A stretch of 64,000 nt of DNA from Paenibacillus sp. CC-CFT747 (GCA_030323305.1 CP106741.1:4339501-4403500); one strand, 5' to 3'. Counted from the first letter of the stretch, positions 9,413 to 22,136 are shown. Numbers and translations are program-made. Notes: generated by a model from the letters alone, not told the origin.

Positions 9413-10572
9413 ATGGAGCATCTGGTCAATCCCGCATTGAAGGAGATTCAAATCTCCGGAATACGAAAAATCGCGAACCTGGTCGCCACCCAATACCAGG
9501 ATGCGCTTGCTTTGACCATTGGTCAGCCGGATTTCCCGACACCGGCTCACATCATGGAGGCCGCCAAACGGGCCATCGACGGCCACAAAACCGTCTACAC
9601 GCCAAATGCCGGCCTTCCGGAGGTCCGGGAAGCGGCCGCCCGCTTCGTCGAAACGAAATACGGACTCGTCTACCGGTCCGACCAGGAAGTCATCGTGACA
9701 GCCGGGGCGAGTGAAGCCCTCGACATAACCCTCCGCACCATTCTGGAGGAAGGGAGCGAAGTCATTCTGCCCGGGCCTTTGTACCCAGGGTATGAGCCCC
9801 TGATCCGGCTGTGCGGGGAGTGCCCGTGTACGTGGATACCCGTGACAACGGATTCAAGCTCACCGCGGATCTGTTGAAGGATAAGCTGACGGCCCGAACC
9901 CGCTGCGTGGTACTCGGGTATCCTTCGAACCCGACGGGACGGGTACTGGATAGGGAAGAGCTGGAGGCGATTGCGCAACTCCTCAATGGCCGGGACATCT
10001 TCGTCATCTCCGACGAAATTTACAGCGAGCTTATCTATGAGCGGCCTCACGAGTCGATAGCCAAGCTGCCGGGCATGCGCGAGAAAACCATCGTGATCAA
10101 CGGGCTGTCCAAGTCCCATTCCATGACGGGCTGGCGTATTGGATTTACCTTTGCTCCGGCCGCCATCTCTCAGCATATGGTTAAGGTCCATCAGTACAAC
10201 GTGACATGTGCGAGCTCGATCTCCCAATATGCGGCTCTCGAAGCGTTGACGGTTGGCATAGACGATGCCGAACCGATGAAGCACGAATACCGAGAGCGGA
10301 GGGACTATGTTTATGACCGGCTAACCGCAATGGGTATCGAAGTAGAGAAGCCGGAAGGGGCCTTCTATATCTTCCCATCCATTCGCCAATTTGGCTTAAG
10401 CTCCATGGACTTTACCCTGAAGCTGCTCGAGGAAGAAAGAGTGGCCGTCGTGCCGGGTGACGCGTTCTCGCCGCTTGGAGAAGGCTACATCCGCATTTCC
10501 TACGCCTACTCTATGGAAAGACTCCGGCAGGCGCTGGATCGCATGGACAAGTTCGTCAGCAAGCTAGGCTAG
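9413..10572 (+). CDS. patA: PatA-like PLP aminotransferase (class I/II), one frame break
   Basis: A fold-type I aminotransferase of about 386 residues. Landmarks are ALTIGQPDFPTPAHI at the N-terminus, VTAGASEALDITLR, YPSNPTGRVLDREE, FVISDEIYSELIYE, and the PLP lysine in NGLSKSHSMTGWRIGF. The best family match is PatA, N-acetyl-LL-diaminopimelate aminotransferase or a related aspartate-type enzyme. The frame breaks in the GGGG run 9815-9818; one more G restores RLCGGVPVYVDT. The dapH/deacetylase pair of the acetylase pathway lies convergently right after it, which supports a lysine/DAP role, although PatA-like enzymes have broad specificity. Confidence 0.85.
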
Positions 10573-10620
10573 AATCAGCAAACAGCAAAAGGTCTTATCC
10601 GCTGAGCTAATTTTGCTCAC

Positions 10621-10669
10621 CCAACACCCCGCCTAGTTGTTCCGCACGGAACCACTGGGCAGGGTGTTT
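10621..10669. terminator. Shared terminator between the convergent patA and dap genes
   Basis: A long imperfect hairpin: CAACACCC pairs with GGGTGTTTTTG, with further pairing of GCC/GGC, AGT/ACT and TTCC/GGAA around a short loop. A T-run follows on the plus strand. The flanking genes converge, so it may serve both strands. Confidence 0.85.
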
Positions 10670-10737
10670 TTGTCATGCGGACGTGTGGGCAGCCATTGAA
10701 AAAAGCAGGCCCGGAGGAACCGGACCTGCTGGAGGAA

Positions 10738-11870
10738 TCAAGGGGTGCTTTTCCATTCGATATAACGGGTGACGGTCGTCACCGCTAGAGCAATCGCGTC
10801 TTCGTCCGGCTCGATCTTGGCATGATGGAGCCCGTAAGGGGTGTCCACGCCGAGCCAGAAGAGGAACCCCGGGATTTTCTCGAGGAAATAGCCGAAGTCT
10901 TCTCCGGTCATGGCTTCCCGGCATTCCACCAGGTTCATGACGCCTGTCTCCCGGACCCAGTTCATGAACTCCCCGGTCAGCATCTCCTCATTGTAGACCT
11001 GCCGGTAGTTGGAGCCATAATCGATAGCCGCCTGGCATTCGAAGCCGGCCTCCACGCCCCGGACCATAGCTTCGATCCGGCCTTTGATCCGTTCCATCGT
11101 CTCCGCGGACAGGGTCCGGATGGTGCCCTCCAGCCGGGCTTTCTCCGCGATGATGTTCTGCTTTGTTCCGCCTTCGATTTTGCCGATCGTAATGACTCCG
11201 GAATCGAGAGGGTTCACATTGCGGGCTACTATGGTCTGAAGCTGGGACACGAGCTGAGCTGCAGCCACAACCATATCGTTGGCCTGGTGCGGATAAGCGG
11301 CATGTCCCCTTTGCCCGTCAGATCGATGAACAGCTCGGACGTGTTGGCAAAAAGGATGCCGGGCTTGGTGGCGATGGTGCCCACCGGATACTCGGGCGCA
11401 ATGTGCAGGGCGAGGATCATGTCCGGCATCCAGTCTTGCAGCTCGTCGCAGGCGAGCATCGGAAGGGCGCCGCCCGGCCCTTCCTCAGCCGGCTGGAACA
11501 GAACGATCACATCGTCGCGGATTTCGGTCTCCACAAAATGCGTGAGGATCCCCAAGGCGATGGACATGTGCAGGTCGTGCCCGCAGGCGTGCATATAGCC
11601 CGGATGGGTGGAACGGAAAGGGTAGGAGGTATCCTCCTCAATGGGGAGCCCGTCCATATCCGTCCGGTAGCCTATCCTTTGGCGGGGATCCGTTCCCTTT
11701 ACCCGGACGATAATCCCGGTCCGCCAGGTCCGGATTTCGATCCTGTGTTGAGGAAGGCCAGCCAGGTAATCCAGGATAAACTTCTGAGTCTTGAACTCCT
11801 GGAAGCCCGGCTCCGGAATCCGGTGCAGCTGCCGGCGGATCTCGGCGAAGGGATAAGTAGCTGTTGTCAT
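10738..11870 (-). CDS. ykuR: N-acetyldiaminopimelate deacetylase (M20 family), one frame break
   Basis: An M20-type metallohydrolase of about 377 residues, matching the deacetylase that follows DapH in the acetylase branch of lysine/DAP synthesis. Metal-site motifs are [25 protein letters not shown], and [11 protein letters not shown]; the dimerisation part carries the restored [16 protein letters not shown]. One base is missing in the C-run 11306-11309 (G-run on the coding strand). The gene starts 19 bp after dapH, clearly one operon. An alternative name, amidohydrolase of the hippurate/IAA-amino acid type, is less likely given the neighbour. Confidence 0.88.
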
Positions 11871-11889
11871 ACCCGCAGCGCTCCTCTTC

Positions 11890-12600
11890 TTAAAGCGTAC
11901 GAAGCTCCATCAGGATTTCGGTCTTGGATTTCGTCTTGTCGTCCACCTTCTTGATCACGCGGGCAGGGGCTCCGGCTACAACGGAATATTCCGGAACATC
12001 CTGGGTCACAATGGCGCCGGCTGCTACGACCGACCCTTGTCCGATACGCACGCCTTCAAGGACAACCGCATTTGCGCCGACGAGAACATCGTCTTCCACG
12101 ATAACCGGCTGGGCCGAAGGCGGCTCGATTACGCCGGCCAGGACGGCTCCCGCTCCAATGTGACACATTTTGCCGACTTGCACGCGTCCGCCAAGAATGG
12201 CTCCCATGTCAATCATGGTGCCCTCTCCGATGGACACGCCGATGTTGATGACCGCCCCCATCATGATAATGGCATTGTTACCGATGGCCACTTTCTCGCG
12301 GATGAACGCTCCCGGCTCGATGCGGGCGTTGATGTTCTTCAGATCAAGCAGAGGAACGGCGGAATTCCGGCGGTCGTTCTCTACCACATAATCTTCCACC
12401 GCGCTTTTGTTGGCTTCGAGAACGGCTTGAATGTCTTTCCAGTCGCCGAACAGAACGCCGCTTCCACCGGAAACGAAGGACTGGATCTCGGAGCCGAAAT
12501 CGATGCCGTCCAGCTGGCCTTTGATGTATACCTTAACCGGGGTCTTTTTTACACTGTTCTTAATAAAATTGATAACTTCCATGGTGTTCATTTCACTCAT
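11890..12600 (-). CDS. dapH: Tetrahydrodipicolinate N-acetyltransferase
   Basis: A 236-residue left-handed parallel beta-helix acyltransferase. It acetylates tetrahydrodipicolinate with acetyl-CoA, the first step of the acetylase route to DAP. The N-terminal helical domain ([20 protein letters not shown]) is typical of DapH and is followed by hexapeptide repeats from about residue 90 ([67 protein letters not shown]). The ATG at 12600 follows a GAGAGAA ribosome site; a 28-residue upstream extension is not family-like. First gene of a two-gene minus-strand operon. Confidence 0.95.
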   Translation of the reverse strand: MSEMNTMEVINFIKNSVKKTPVKVYIKGQLDGIDFGSEIQSFVSGGSGVLFGDWKDIQAVLEANKSAVEDYVVENDRRNSAVPLLDLKNINARIEPGAFIREKVAIGNNAIIMMGAVINIGVSIGEGTMIDMGAILGGRVQVGKMCHIGAGAVLAGVIEPPSAQPVIVEDDVLVGANAVVLEGVRIGQGSVVAAGAIVTQDVPEYSVVAGAPARVIKKVDDKTKSKTEILMELRTL

Positions 12601-12655
12601 TCGAATTCTCTCCTTTGGAATCAACATCTGGTGCCGGTTGAACGGCAATACCTCT

Positions 12656-12684
12656 TTTATAGCACAACAAGGGGGTCCAATCAA
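12656..12684 (-). promoter_or_regulatory. Sigma-A promoter of dapH operon
   Basis: On the minus strand TTGATT (12679-12684) and TATAAA (12656-12661) are 17 bp apart. The expected transcript leader before dapH is only about 50 nt, which leaves no room for a lysine riboswitch. Confidence 0.75.
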
Positions 12685-12767
12685 TGCGTGTTCCTTCTAT
12701 ATAGTAGAAAAGAAGAAGCGCCATCCGGGAGTCTATGGCCCGGGAAATCGCAAAATCCGATTTGGCC

Positions 12768-12796
12768 TTGACTTCTTTTGTCGAAAGTGGGATAAT
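12768..12796 (+). promoter_or_regulatory. Sigma-A promoter of the pyr operon
   Basis: TTGACT (12768-12773) and GATAAT (12791-12796) with a 17-bp spacer form a strong sigma-A promoter. Transcription should begin near 12803, just ahead of the PyrR-binding loop. Confidence 0.85.
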
Positions 12797-12817
12797 CCAT
12801 GTAGCTTAAGTAGCACC

Positions 12818-12981
12818 TTTAATAGCAGTCCCGTGAGGCTGGCAAGGTGAACGTCAACAAAGCTGCAGGCGAAGCGGTATACCGCTCGGAAACACACCCA
12901 CTCAGAACAGGCCAGAGAGCCGGTTCTGTTCAATCTGCCTGCACTTTGTCCAAACCTCTGCCCCCGGGCAGAGGTTTTTTT
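12818..12981 (+). promoter_or_regulatory. PyrR-binding anti-antiterminator and transcription attenuator
   Basis: The leader holds the PyrR-recognised loop AGTCCCGTGAGGCTGGCAAGG at about 12827-12847, matching the family pattern of AGTCC-N-G-N-GAGGCT with a nearby AAGG. A terminator hairpin, AACCTCTGCCC paired to GGGCAGAGGTT with a following T-run, sits at 12953-12981. With UMP, PyrR would stabilise the first structure and let the terminator form; without it the antiterminator allows read-through into pyrR. Confidence 0.92.
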
Positions 12982-13017
12982 GTATCGGAAAGCGGTGGAG
13001 ACCATGAGGATTCATGA

Positions 13018-14558
<1,541 letters not shown>

Positions 14559-14637
14559 TAGGCGGTCAGGCTGAACAAGCCGGCCGCGGAGGATACCAGG
14601 CAGGCTGGGAATATTAAGGATGAAACAGGAGGGCATC

Positions 14638-15924
14638 ATGGGAACTTGGATAATTAACGGATGGCTCGGCTCGGGAAGCCGGACCGATCTCCGAAACCTC
14701 TATATAGAGAACGGCCGAATCGTAAGCCTTCATGACGCCAAGGCGGGAGAACCCGACCTTAACAATCATGAGGTGATCGATGCCAAGGGCCGGCTCGTCT
14801 CGGCCGGCTTGATCGACATGCACGTCCATCTGCGCGAGCCTGGCTTTGAGCATAAGGAGACGATTGCGACCGGAACCCGGTCAGCGGCCCGTGGAGGATT
14901 CACTACGATCGCCTGCATGCCGAATACCCGGCCGGTTATCGATACCGTGGACACGGTCCGCTATGTTCTGGACAAGGCCGAGACGGAAGGCTCCGTGCGT
15001 GTCCTGCCTTACGGCTGCATCACGAGGAATCAGCTGGGACGCGAGCTGACGGATTTCGAAGCCCTGAAGGAAGCCGGAGTCGTCGGCTATACGGATGACG
15101 GCGTCGGTGTGCAGAGCGCTCAGATGATGAAGGACGGCATGGCCCGCGCCGCATCGCTCGGCATGCCGGTTATCGCCCACTGCGAGGACAATACGCTGGT
15201 GGAAGGCGCCGCCGTCACCGAGGGGGCTTTTGCCCGGAAGCACGGCCTGAAAGGCATTCCGAACGAATCCGAGGCCATTCATGTGGGCCGGGACATTCTT
15301 CTCGCGGAGGCTACCGGGGTGCACTATCATGTATGCCACGTCAGCACCGAGCAGTCCGTCCGCTTGATCCGCCATGCCAAGCAGGTCGGCATCAACGTGA
15401 CGGCGGAGGTTTGCCCCCATCACCTGATCCTGTCGGACGAAGACATCCCGGGAATGGATGCCAACTGGAAGATGAACCCTCCGCTCCGGACTCCGCAAGA
15501 TGTGGACGCGGTCATCGAAGGGATCGAGGACGGCACAATCGATATCCTCGTGACCGACCACGCTCCTCACAGTGAGGAAGAGAAGGCGAAGGGCATGCAG
15601 CTCGCCCCGTTCGGGATTGTCGGATTCGAGACGGCTTTCCCGCTTATGTATACGAAATTTGTTCTAACCGGCAAGTGGACACTGGAGTTTCTGCTCGATA
15701 AAATGACGGCCAAGCCGGCCGAGGTATTCGGCCTCTCTCAAGGAAAGCTGGAGGTTGGCGCGGTGGCGGATCTCACCATCATTGACCTGGACACGGAGAA
15801 GGAAGTCAATCCGGACGAGTTCCTTAGCAAAGGACGCAATACGCCTTTTACCGGCTGGAAGCTGAAGGGGTGGCCGGTTCACACGATCGTCGAGGGACGG
15901 ACCGTGTGGACGGAATGGGAATAG
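14638..15924 (+). CDS. pyrC: Dihydroorotase (type I)
   Basis: A 428-residue zinc amidohydrolase converting carbamoyl-aspartate to dihydroorotate. Metal ligands lie in GLIDMHVHLREPGFEHKET (HxH), in AHCEDNTL, in YHVCHVSTEQS, and in VTDHAPHSEEEK (Asp). I choose ATG 14638, seven bases after CAGGAGGG, rather than the in-frame ATG 14620, which lies upstream of that site. Third gene of the pyr operon. Confidence 0.95.
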   Translation: MGTWIINGWLGSGSRTDLRNLYIENGRIVSLHDAKAGEPDLNNHEVIDAKGRLVSAGLIDMHVHLREPGFEHKETIATGTRSAARGGFTTIACMPNTRPVIDTVDTVRYVLDKAETEGSVRVLPYGCITRNQLGRELTDFEALKEAGVVGYTDDGVGVQSAQMMKDGMARAASLGMPVIAHCEDNTLVEGAAVTEGAFARKHGLKGIPNESEAIHVGRDILLAEATGVHYHVCHVSTEQSVRLIRHAKQVGINVTAEVCPHHLILSDEDIPGMDANWKMNPPLRTPQDVDAVIEGIEDGTIDILVTDHAPHSEEEKAKGMQLAPFGIVGFETAFPLMYTKFVLTGKWTLEFLLDKMTAKPAEVFGLSQGKLEVGAVADLTIIDLDTEKEVNPDEFLSKGRNTPFTGWKLKGWPVHTIVEGRTVWTEWE

Positions 15925-16009
15925 GAAGAAATCCGCACCTTAGGTGTAGGAATGCATCAACCCATCAAGAAGCACATAACGAACGGGACTAGAGAAAGGG
16001 AGTGTAGGC

Positions 16010-17178
16010 ATGCAGGCAAGATTGCTGCTTGAAGACGGTACGCTTTTTACGGGAAAAGCGTTTGGAGCGGAAGGCGAATCAACCGGTGAGGTTGTTTTTA
16101 ATACAGGAATTACGGGATACCAGGAGGTTCTGTCCGACCCTTCTTACTGCGGGCAGATCGTTACCATGACTTATCCGCTGATCGGCAATTACGGGATCAC
16201 CCGGGACGACTTCGAGGCCATCCGGCCGTTCGTTCACGGATTCGTCGTCCGCCAGCATGAAGAGGTGCCGAGCAACTGGCGCGCCCAATATACGGTGGAC
16301 AGCCTGCTGAAGGAGTACGGCATTATCGGGATCAGCGAAATCGACACCCGGATGCTGACCCGGATTCTGCGCCATCACGGAACGATGAGAGGACTTCTTA
16401 CCACGTCGAATCGTTCGGTAGCGGATCTCCAGGAACAGCTGGGCGGCATGAGCCTCATGCGCGATCAGGTGTGCCGGGTATCCACGAAGAGCGTCTTCCA
16501 CGTGCCGGGCAGCAAGGAACGCGTCGTAGTCGTCGACTTCGGTTCTAAGAGCGGGATCGTACGCGACCTCAGTAAGCGCGGGTGCGACGTGGTCGTCGTG
16601 CCTCAGAACACGACCGCCGAGCAGATCCGCCGCATCGCACCGGACGGCATCATGCTGTCGAACGGCCCTGGGGATCCGAAGGATGTCCCTCACGCAGCTA
16701 AGATGATTGCTGAGCTTCTGGGGAATTCCCGATCTTCGGCATCTGCCTCGGTCACCAGCTGCTTGCCCTGGCGTGCGGAGCCGACACCGAGAAAATGAAA
16801 TTCGGCCACCGCGGCGGCAACCATCCGGTTAAGGACCTGAGCACGAACCGCTGCTACATCACGTCCCAGAACCATGGCTACACGGTAAAAGAGGATTCCA
16901 TCGAAGGCACGGGCCTTCAGGTTACCCATATCAACAACAATGACGGAACGATCGAAGGATTGAAGCATACGAAGCACGCTGCCTTCTCCGTTCAATATCA
17001 TCCGGAAGCGGCTCCGGGGCCGTTCGACTCCAGCTATCTGTTCGACGACTTCATCGAGTCGATCCGCGAGTTCAAACGCAGCAACCCGGTACCGCCCCAG
17101 CAGGCCAAGCTGTACGCAGCGGCCAAAGCATCGGGAGTCGTACAAGGAAAGGGAGAACCGGAATATGCCAAAAAATAA
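16010..17178 (+). CDS. carA: Carbamoyl phosphate synthase small (glutaminase) chain, one frame break
   Basis: Class I glutamine amidotransferase that feeds ammonia to CarB. The N-terminal CPSase small domain (residues 1-150, with [21 protein letters not shown], quoted partly) is followed by the glutaminase domain with the nucleophile Cys in GICLGHQ and the His/Glu of QYHPEA. The frame breaks in the G-run 16720-16723; one added G restores [19 protein letters not shown]. About 389 residues in all. Its end overlaps carB by 14 bp. Being needed for pyrimidine and arginine synthesis, the break is probably an error in the sequence. Confidence 0.94.
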
Positions 17179-20100
17179 CAGTCTCAAGAAAATACTCGTC
17201 ATCGGCTCGGGCCCTATCGTCATCGGCCAGGCTGCGGAATTTGACTATGCCGGCACCCAAGCCTGCCAGGCGCTTAAAGAAGAAGGCATGGAGGTCGTGC
17301 TGATCAACAGCAACCCGGCCACCATCATGACCGATACCAATATGGCCGACAAAGTATACATTGAGCCTATTACGCTGGACTTTGTTACCCAAATCATCCG
17401 CCAGGAGCGTCCGGATGGGCTTCTTCCGACGCTTGGAGGCCAAACGGGCTTGAACATGGCCGTTGAGCTGGCCCGCCACGGCGTTCTGGAGAGGAGAATG
17501 TGAAGCTCCTCGGAACGCAGCTGACGGCCATCGAGAAAGCCGAGGACCGCGACCTGTTCCGCGACTTGATGCGCGAGCTGGAGCAGCCGGTACCGGACAG
17601 TACGATTGTCACAACGGTACAGGAAGCTCTGGATTTTGCGAATGAGATCGGGTACCCGATCATCGTCCGTCCCGCTTACACGCTTGGCGGAACCGGAGGC
17701 GGGATTTGTGCGAACGAGGAAGAGCTGCTGGAGACGGTAAGCTCCGGGATCCGGTACAGCCCGATCGGCCAATGCCTGATCGAGAAGAGCATCGCCGGCA
17801 TGAAGGAAGTCGAATACGAAGTCATGCGTGACGCGAACGACAACTGTATTGTAGTCTGCAACATGGAGAACTTCGATCCGGTCGGCGTTCATACCGGAGA
17901 CAGCATCGTCGTGGCTCCGAGCCAGACGCTCTCCGACCGTGAATACCAGATGCTTCGCTCGGCTTCCCTGAAGATCATCCGTGCGCTGAACATCGAAGGC
18001 GGCTGTAACGTGCAATTTGCCCTCGACCCGCACAGCTTCCAATACTATGTCATCGAGGTAAACCCTCGGGTCAGCCGCTCTTCGGCGCTGGCTTCCAAGG
18101 CGACCGGCTACCCGATTGCCAAGATGGCCGCCAAGATCGCCATCGGCTACACGCTGGACGAGCTGAAGAACCCGGTAACGGGACAAACGTACGCCTGCTT
18201 CGAGCCGACGCTCGACTACATCGTGTCCAAAATCCCGCGCTGGCCGTTCGATAAGTTCACGGCGGCCAACCGCAAGCTGGGAACCCAGATGAAGGCAACC
18301 GGTGAGGTCATGGCGATCGGACGTACCTTCGAGGAGTCCATCCACAAGGCCGTCCGCTCCCTGGAAATCGGCGTACACCGTCTGTACCTGAAGGATGCGG
18401 TAGCGCTCGAGAACGACGTGCTCGAACAGCGTTTGATGAAGCCGGACGACGAGCGGATCTTCCTTCTGGCGGAAGCTTACCGCCGCGGCTACACCCTGGA
18501 GCAGCTCCAGGAGCTCACGAAGATCGACTGGTGGTTCCTGAACAAGCTTCAAGGGCTGGTTGCCTTCGAGAACGAACTCGCACAGGATACCCTCTCGGAG
18601 GAGCTCCTCTACCAGGCGAAGCGCAAAGGGTTTACCGACCGGGCCGTGGCCGAAATCCGCACGGCTCGCGGGCTGAAGAGCTACACGCAGGAAGAGGAAG
18701 TTCGCGAATACCGCAAATCCATGAACCTCAAGCCGGTCTATAAAATGGTGGATACGTGTGCCGCGGAATTCGAAGCCACGACCCCTTACTACTACTCCAC
18801 CTATGAGACGGAGGACGAGGTTCAGCCTTCCTCGAAGGGCAAGGTTATCGTGCTGGGATCGGGTCCGATCCGGATCGGACAGGGCATCGAGTTTGACTAC
18901 TCGACGGTTCATGCCGTATGGGCCATCCAGGAAGCCGGCTACGAAGCCGTCATTATCAACAACAACCCGGAGACCGTCTCCACCGACTTCAGCACGTCGG
19001 ACCGTCTCTACTTCGAGCCGCTGTTCTTCGAGGACGTCATGAACGTCATCGAGCGCGAGCAGCCGATCGGCGTAATTGTACAGTTCGGCGGTCAAACGGC
19101 GATTAACCTGGCCGCGCCGCTGGCGAAAGCGGGAGTCCGCATTCTGGGCACCGAGCTTGAGAATATCGACGCCGCTGAAGACCGCAAGAAGTTCGAAGCC
19201 CTTCTTCGCGAGCTGGAGATTGCCCAGCCGCCTGGAGGCACGGTGACCTCCGTGGACGATGCGGTGGGCACGGCCTCCCAATTCGGCTACCCGGTTCTTG
19301 TTCGTCCTTCGTATGTTCTGGGAGGACGCGCCATGGAGATCGTTTACTCCGATGAAGAGCTGGTAAGCTACATGAAGTACGCCGTCACGATCAATCCGGA
19401 GCATCCCGTGCTGATCGACCGCTACATGCTCGGCAAGGAAGTGGAAGTAGACGCCATCTGCGACAAGGAGACGGTGCTCATTCCGGGCATCATGGAGCAT
19501 GTCGAGCGTGCGGGGGTTCACTCAGGTGACTCCATCGCCGTGTATCCGCCGCAGTCGATCAGCGACGCGATTAAAGAGCAGATCGTCGAAATCACGACCA
19601 AAATTGCAAGAGGCCTGCAGGTTGTCGGACTCGTCAACATCCAGTTCGTTATCTTCCAGGAGCAGGTGTATGTGATCGAAGTGAACCCTCGTTCTTCCCG
19701 GACGGTTCCCTTCCTGAGCAAAGTTACCAAGATTCCGATGGCGAACCTGGCTACCCAGGTCATTCTCGGACGCAAGCTGGCGGATCTCGGATACGAATCC
19801 GGGCTGTGGCCGGAGGATGAGTATGTCTCGGTTAAGGTTCCGGTCTTCTCCTTCGCGAAGCTGCGCCGGGTGGATACGACCCTCGGTCCGGAGATGAAAT
19901 CTACCGGGGAAGTCATGGGCCGCGACCGCAACTATGCCAAAGCTCTGTACAAGGGCCTGATTGGCTCTGGCATGAAAATTCCGCCGACCGGCTCGATCAT
20001 TGCCACGGTGGCCGACAAGGACAAGGAAGAAGCGATCGAGATTCTCCGCGGCTTCGATGAGCTGGGCTACAAAATTGTGGCGACGGGCGGAACAGCGCAA

Positions 20101-20385
20101 GCGCTGGAGCAAGCCGGCCTGCGGGTAAACCAGGTCAACAAGCTAAGCGAAGGCTCTCCGAACATTCTGGACCTGATCCGCAACGGAGAAGCGCATTTCG
20201 TAGTCAACACCCTGACCAAAGGCAAAGCGCCGGAGCGGGATGGCTTCCGGATTCGCCGGGAAGCGGTCGAGAACGGGATTGTCTGCATGACTTCACTCGA
20301 TACCGTTCGCGCTCTCCTGCATGTGCTTCAGACCATTAATTTCTCTTCCCACTCCATGCCGGCATTCGCAGGAACCGCGAAATGA
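17165..20385 (+). CDS. carB: Carbamoyl phosphate synthase large chain, one frame break
   Basis: The synthetase subunit, about 1073 residues, with two ATP-grasp halves. The first half starts [20 protein letters not shown], the second [20 protein letters not shown], showing the internal duplication. The C-terminal allosteric MGS-like domain (about residues 930-1070) begins after [16 protein letters not shown]. The frame is lost at GG 17493-17494: one added G changes the stop into [21 protein letters not shown]. Family-normal length after repair. Operon-coupled to carA and, by overlap at 20382, to pyrF. Confidence 0.95.
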
Positions 20386-21128
20386 GCATGACGGGACAGG
20401 CGGAACGGATTATCGTAGCGTTGGATTACCCCGACGCAGAAAGCGCCAAAGGGCTCCTGCAGGCCCTTAAGGGAATCCCCTGTTACATGAAAGTGGGCAT
20501 GCAGCTGTTCTATGCGGCCGGCCCTTCTTTCATCCATTACTTGAAGGATAGCGGGTATAACGTTTTTCTCGATCTGAAAATGCACGATATCCCGAATACG
20601 GTCATGTTCGGCGCGGAAAGCATCACCCGGCTCGGTGTGGACATGTTCAACGTTCACGCGGCAGGGGGCCAGGCGATGATGCAGGGAGCCAGGGAAGGGG
20701 TCGACAAGGCCCTCTCTTCCATGCCGGGGGCGAAGAGGCCTTTGCTTATCGGAGTGACCCAGCTGACGAGCACCGGACAAGCCATGATGAATGAAGAGAT
20801 TGGCATTCCGGGCTCCTTGGAGGAGACCGTCGTCCGCTACTCGCTGTTGGCGAAGGAATCGGGGTTGGACGGGGTGGTGGCTTCTCCCCTAGAGGTCAAG
20901 CGGATCAAGGAAGCCGCCGGCCCTTCCTTCGTAACGGTGACTCCAGGGATTCGCCCGGCGGGAGCGGAGCTTAAGGATCAAACGCGGGTTATGACACCTG
21001 GGGAAGCCTTCCGGCAGGGAACCGATTATGTCGTCATCGGCCGGCCCATCACCGCTTCTCCGGACCCGCGGCTTGCATTGGAAACCATATTGGTGGAGGC
21101 GAAGAGTGAAGATGTGCGCCATGCTTAA
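20382..21128 (+). CDS. pyrF: Orotidine 5'-phosphate decarboxylase
   Basis: A 248-residue TIM-barrel OMP decarboxylase. The catalytic Lys/Asp array is in [13 protein letters not shown], and the phosphate-binding end is in VTPGIRPAG and YVVIGRPIT. The ATG at 20382 overlaps the carB stop by four bases. It makes UMP, whose level PyrR senses. Intact. Confidence 0.96.
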   Translation: MSMTGQAERIIVALDYPDAESAKGLLQALKGIPCYMKVGMQLFYAAGPSFIHYLKDSGYNVFLDLKMHDIPNTVMFGAESITRLGVDMFNVHAAGGQAMMQGAREGVDKALSSMPGAKRPLLIGVTQLTSTGQAMMNEEIGIPGSLEETVVRYSLLAKESGLDGVVASPLEVKRIKEAAGPSFVTVTPGIRPAGAELKDQTRVMTPGEAFRQGTDYVVIGRPITASPDPRLALETILVEAKSEDVRHA

Positions 21129-21753
21129 TTTATCGGAAACCATTGCCCGGTCTCTTTTGCAGATCGGGGCCATCAGCCTGCGTCCGGATCAGCCGTTTAC
21201 GTGGACGTCAGGAATCAAGTCCCCGATTTATTGTGACAACCGGCTGACGATCTCCTATCCGGAGATCCGCAGCCTCATTGCCGAAGGGTTCGCTTCCGTG
21301 ATCCGCGAGTTCTATCCCCAGGTTCAAGTTATCGCGGGGACGGCCACGGCAGGTATTCCTCACGCGGCCTTTGTAGCGGAGAAGCTTCATCTGCCGATGA
21401 TCTATGTGCGGGACAAGGCCAAGGGCCACGGCAAGGAGAACCTGATCGAAGGCGTGCTGAAGCCGGGCCAGAAGGTCGTGCTCATCGAGGATCTGATCTC
21501 GACGGGAGGCAGCTCCTTGAAGGCCGCGCTTGGCGTGAAGGAAGCAGGAGGAGAGATGTTGGCCACCCTGGCCATCTTCACCTACCAATTCGCGCAAGCG
21601 GAGCAGGCCTTTGCCGAGAAAGAGATCCCGCTTAGAACACTGTCCAACTACACCTCGCTGCTTGAAACCGCCGTGAAGCAGGGGGCGATTCAAGAGAAGG
21701 ATGTGGCTTATCTGCAATCGTGGCGGGAGAATCCGCAGCAATTCGGAAAATAA
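21112..21753 (+). CDS. pyrE: Orotate phosphoribosyltransferase
   Basis: A PRPP-binding transferase of about 213 residues joining orotate and PRPP. The PRPP motif is KVVLIEDLISTGGSS, with GIKSPIYCDNR near the N-terminus and YVRDKAKGHGKENLIEG as the flexible loop. Two in-frame starts, ATG 21112 and ATG 21121, both overlap pyrF; the ribosome site GTGGAGG fits the first slightly better. Last gene of the operon, followed by a strong terminator. No dihydroorotate dehydrogenase gene (pyrD, pyrK) lies in the operon. Confidence 0.95.
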   Translation: MCAMLNLSETIARSLLQIGAISLRPDQPFTWTSGIKSPIYCDNRLTISYPEIRSLIAEGFASVIREFYPQVQVIAGTATAGIPHAAFVAEKLHLPMIYVRDKAKGHGKENLIEGVLKPGQKVVLIEDLISTGGSSLKAALGVKEAGGEMLATLAIFTYQFAQAEQAFAEKEIPLRTLSNYTSLLETAVKQGAIQEKDVAYLQSWRENPQQFGK

Positions 21754-21770
21754 GCATGACTCACCGGTAA

Positions 21771-21806
21771 AACGGCATTTCCTCTAAACGGGAGATGCCG
21801 TTTTTT
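21771..21806 (+). terminator. Terminator of the pyr operon
   Basis: AACGGCATTTCC and GGGAGATGCCGTT form a stable hairpin followed by TTTTTT. Confidence 0.9.
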
Positions 21807-21855
21807 CTGTGGATAGGGAAAGATAAGGGAGAAGAAGAACAAGGAGGCCAGAAGC

Positions 21856-22029
21856 ATGCCCAAAACAAAGCAGCAGACCGGGGGAGAGGACGACCCGAAA
21901 CGGACGGAAGACCTATCCGCTCATGAGCGCCACGGCTTTCATCTCAGCAAAGGAAGCCAAATGCCGTCCGACGTTAACGAAAAGGGCCAGATAGACGACG
22001 GCTCCTCAGGGGATGACGTTTGGAGCTGA
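21856..22029 (+). CDS. Small hydrophilic protein, 57 aa, unknown
   Basis: ATG 21856 with an AAGGAGG ribosome site at 21841. The product is hydrophilic, starts MPKTKQQTGGEDDPKRTEDL and ends DDGSSGDDVWS. No signal peptide, membrane segment or motif is visible. The strong ribosome site and lack of overlap with other genes support a real gene; no family recognised. Confidence 0.6.
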   Translation: MPKTKQQTGGEDDPKRTEDLSAHERHGFHLSKGSQMPSDVNEKGQIDDGSSGDDVWS

Positions 22030-22060
22030 CTCGGGTGCAGGGTGGACGCTAAGGTGGAAC

Positions 22061-22102
22061 CCAAAAGCCCCCTTCCGAGCCTTAACAGGCCGGAAAGGGG
22101 CT
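22061..22102 (-). terminator. Terminator of the 55-aa secreted-peptide gene
   Basis: On the minus strand AGCCCCTTTCCG and CGGAAGGGGGCT form a hairpin followed by TTTTGGG. It stands just after the stop of the small gene at 22137. Confidence 0.65.
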
Positions 22103-22136
22103 ATGAGGGTTTGCAAGAAGAAGGTGACAGTTCCGA

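Noticed and set aside
12601..12655. Lysine riboswitch upstream of dapH
   Set aside because: The predicted transcript leader is only about 50 nt, too short for an L-box, and no L-box core is seen.
17245..19521. A 758-residue open frame on the minus strand opposite carB
   Set aside because: It lies fully antisense to the conserved carB protein and shows no domain; it is a frame shadow caused by GC-rich third positions.
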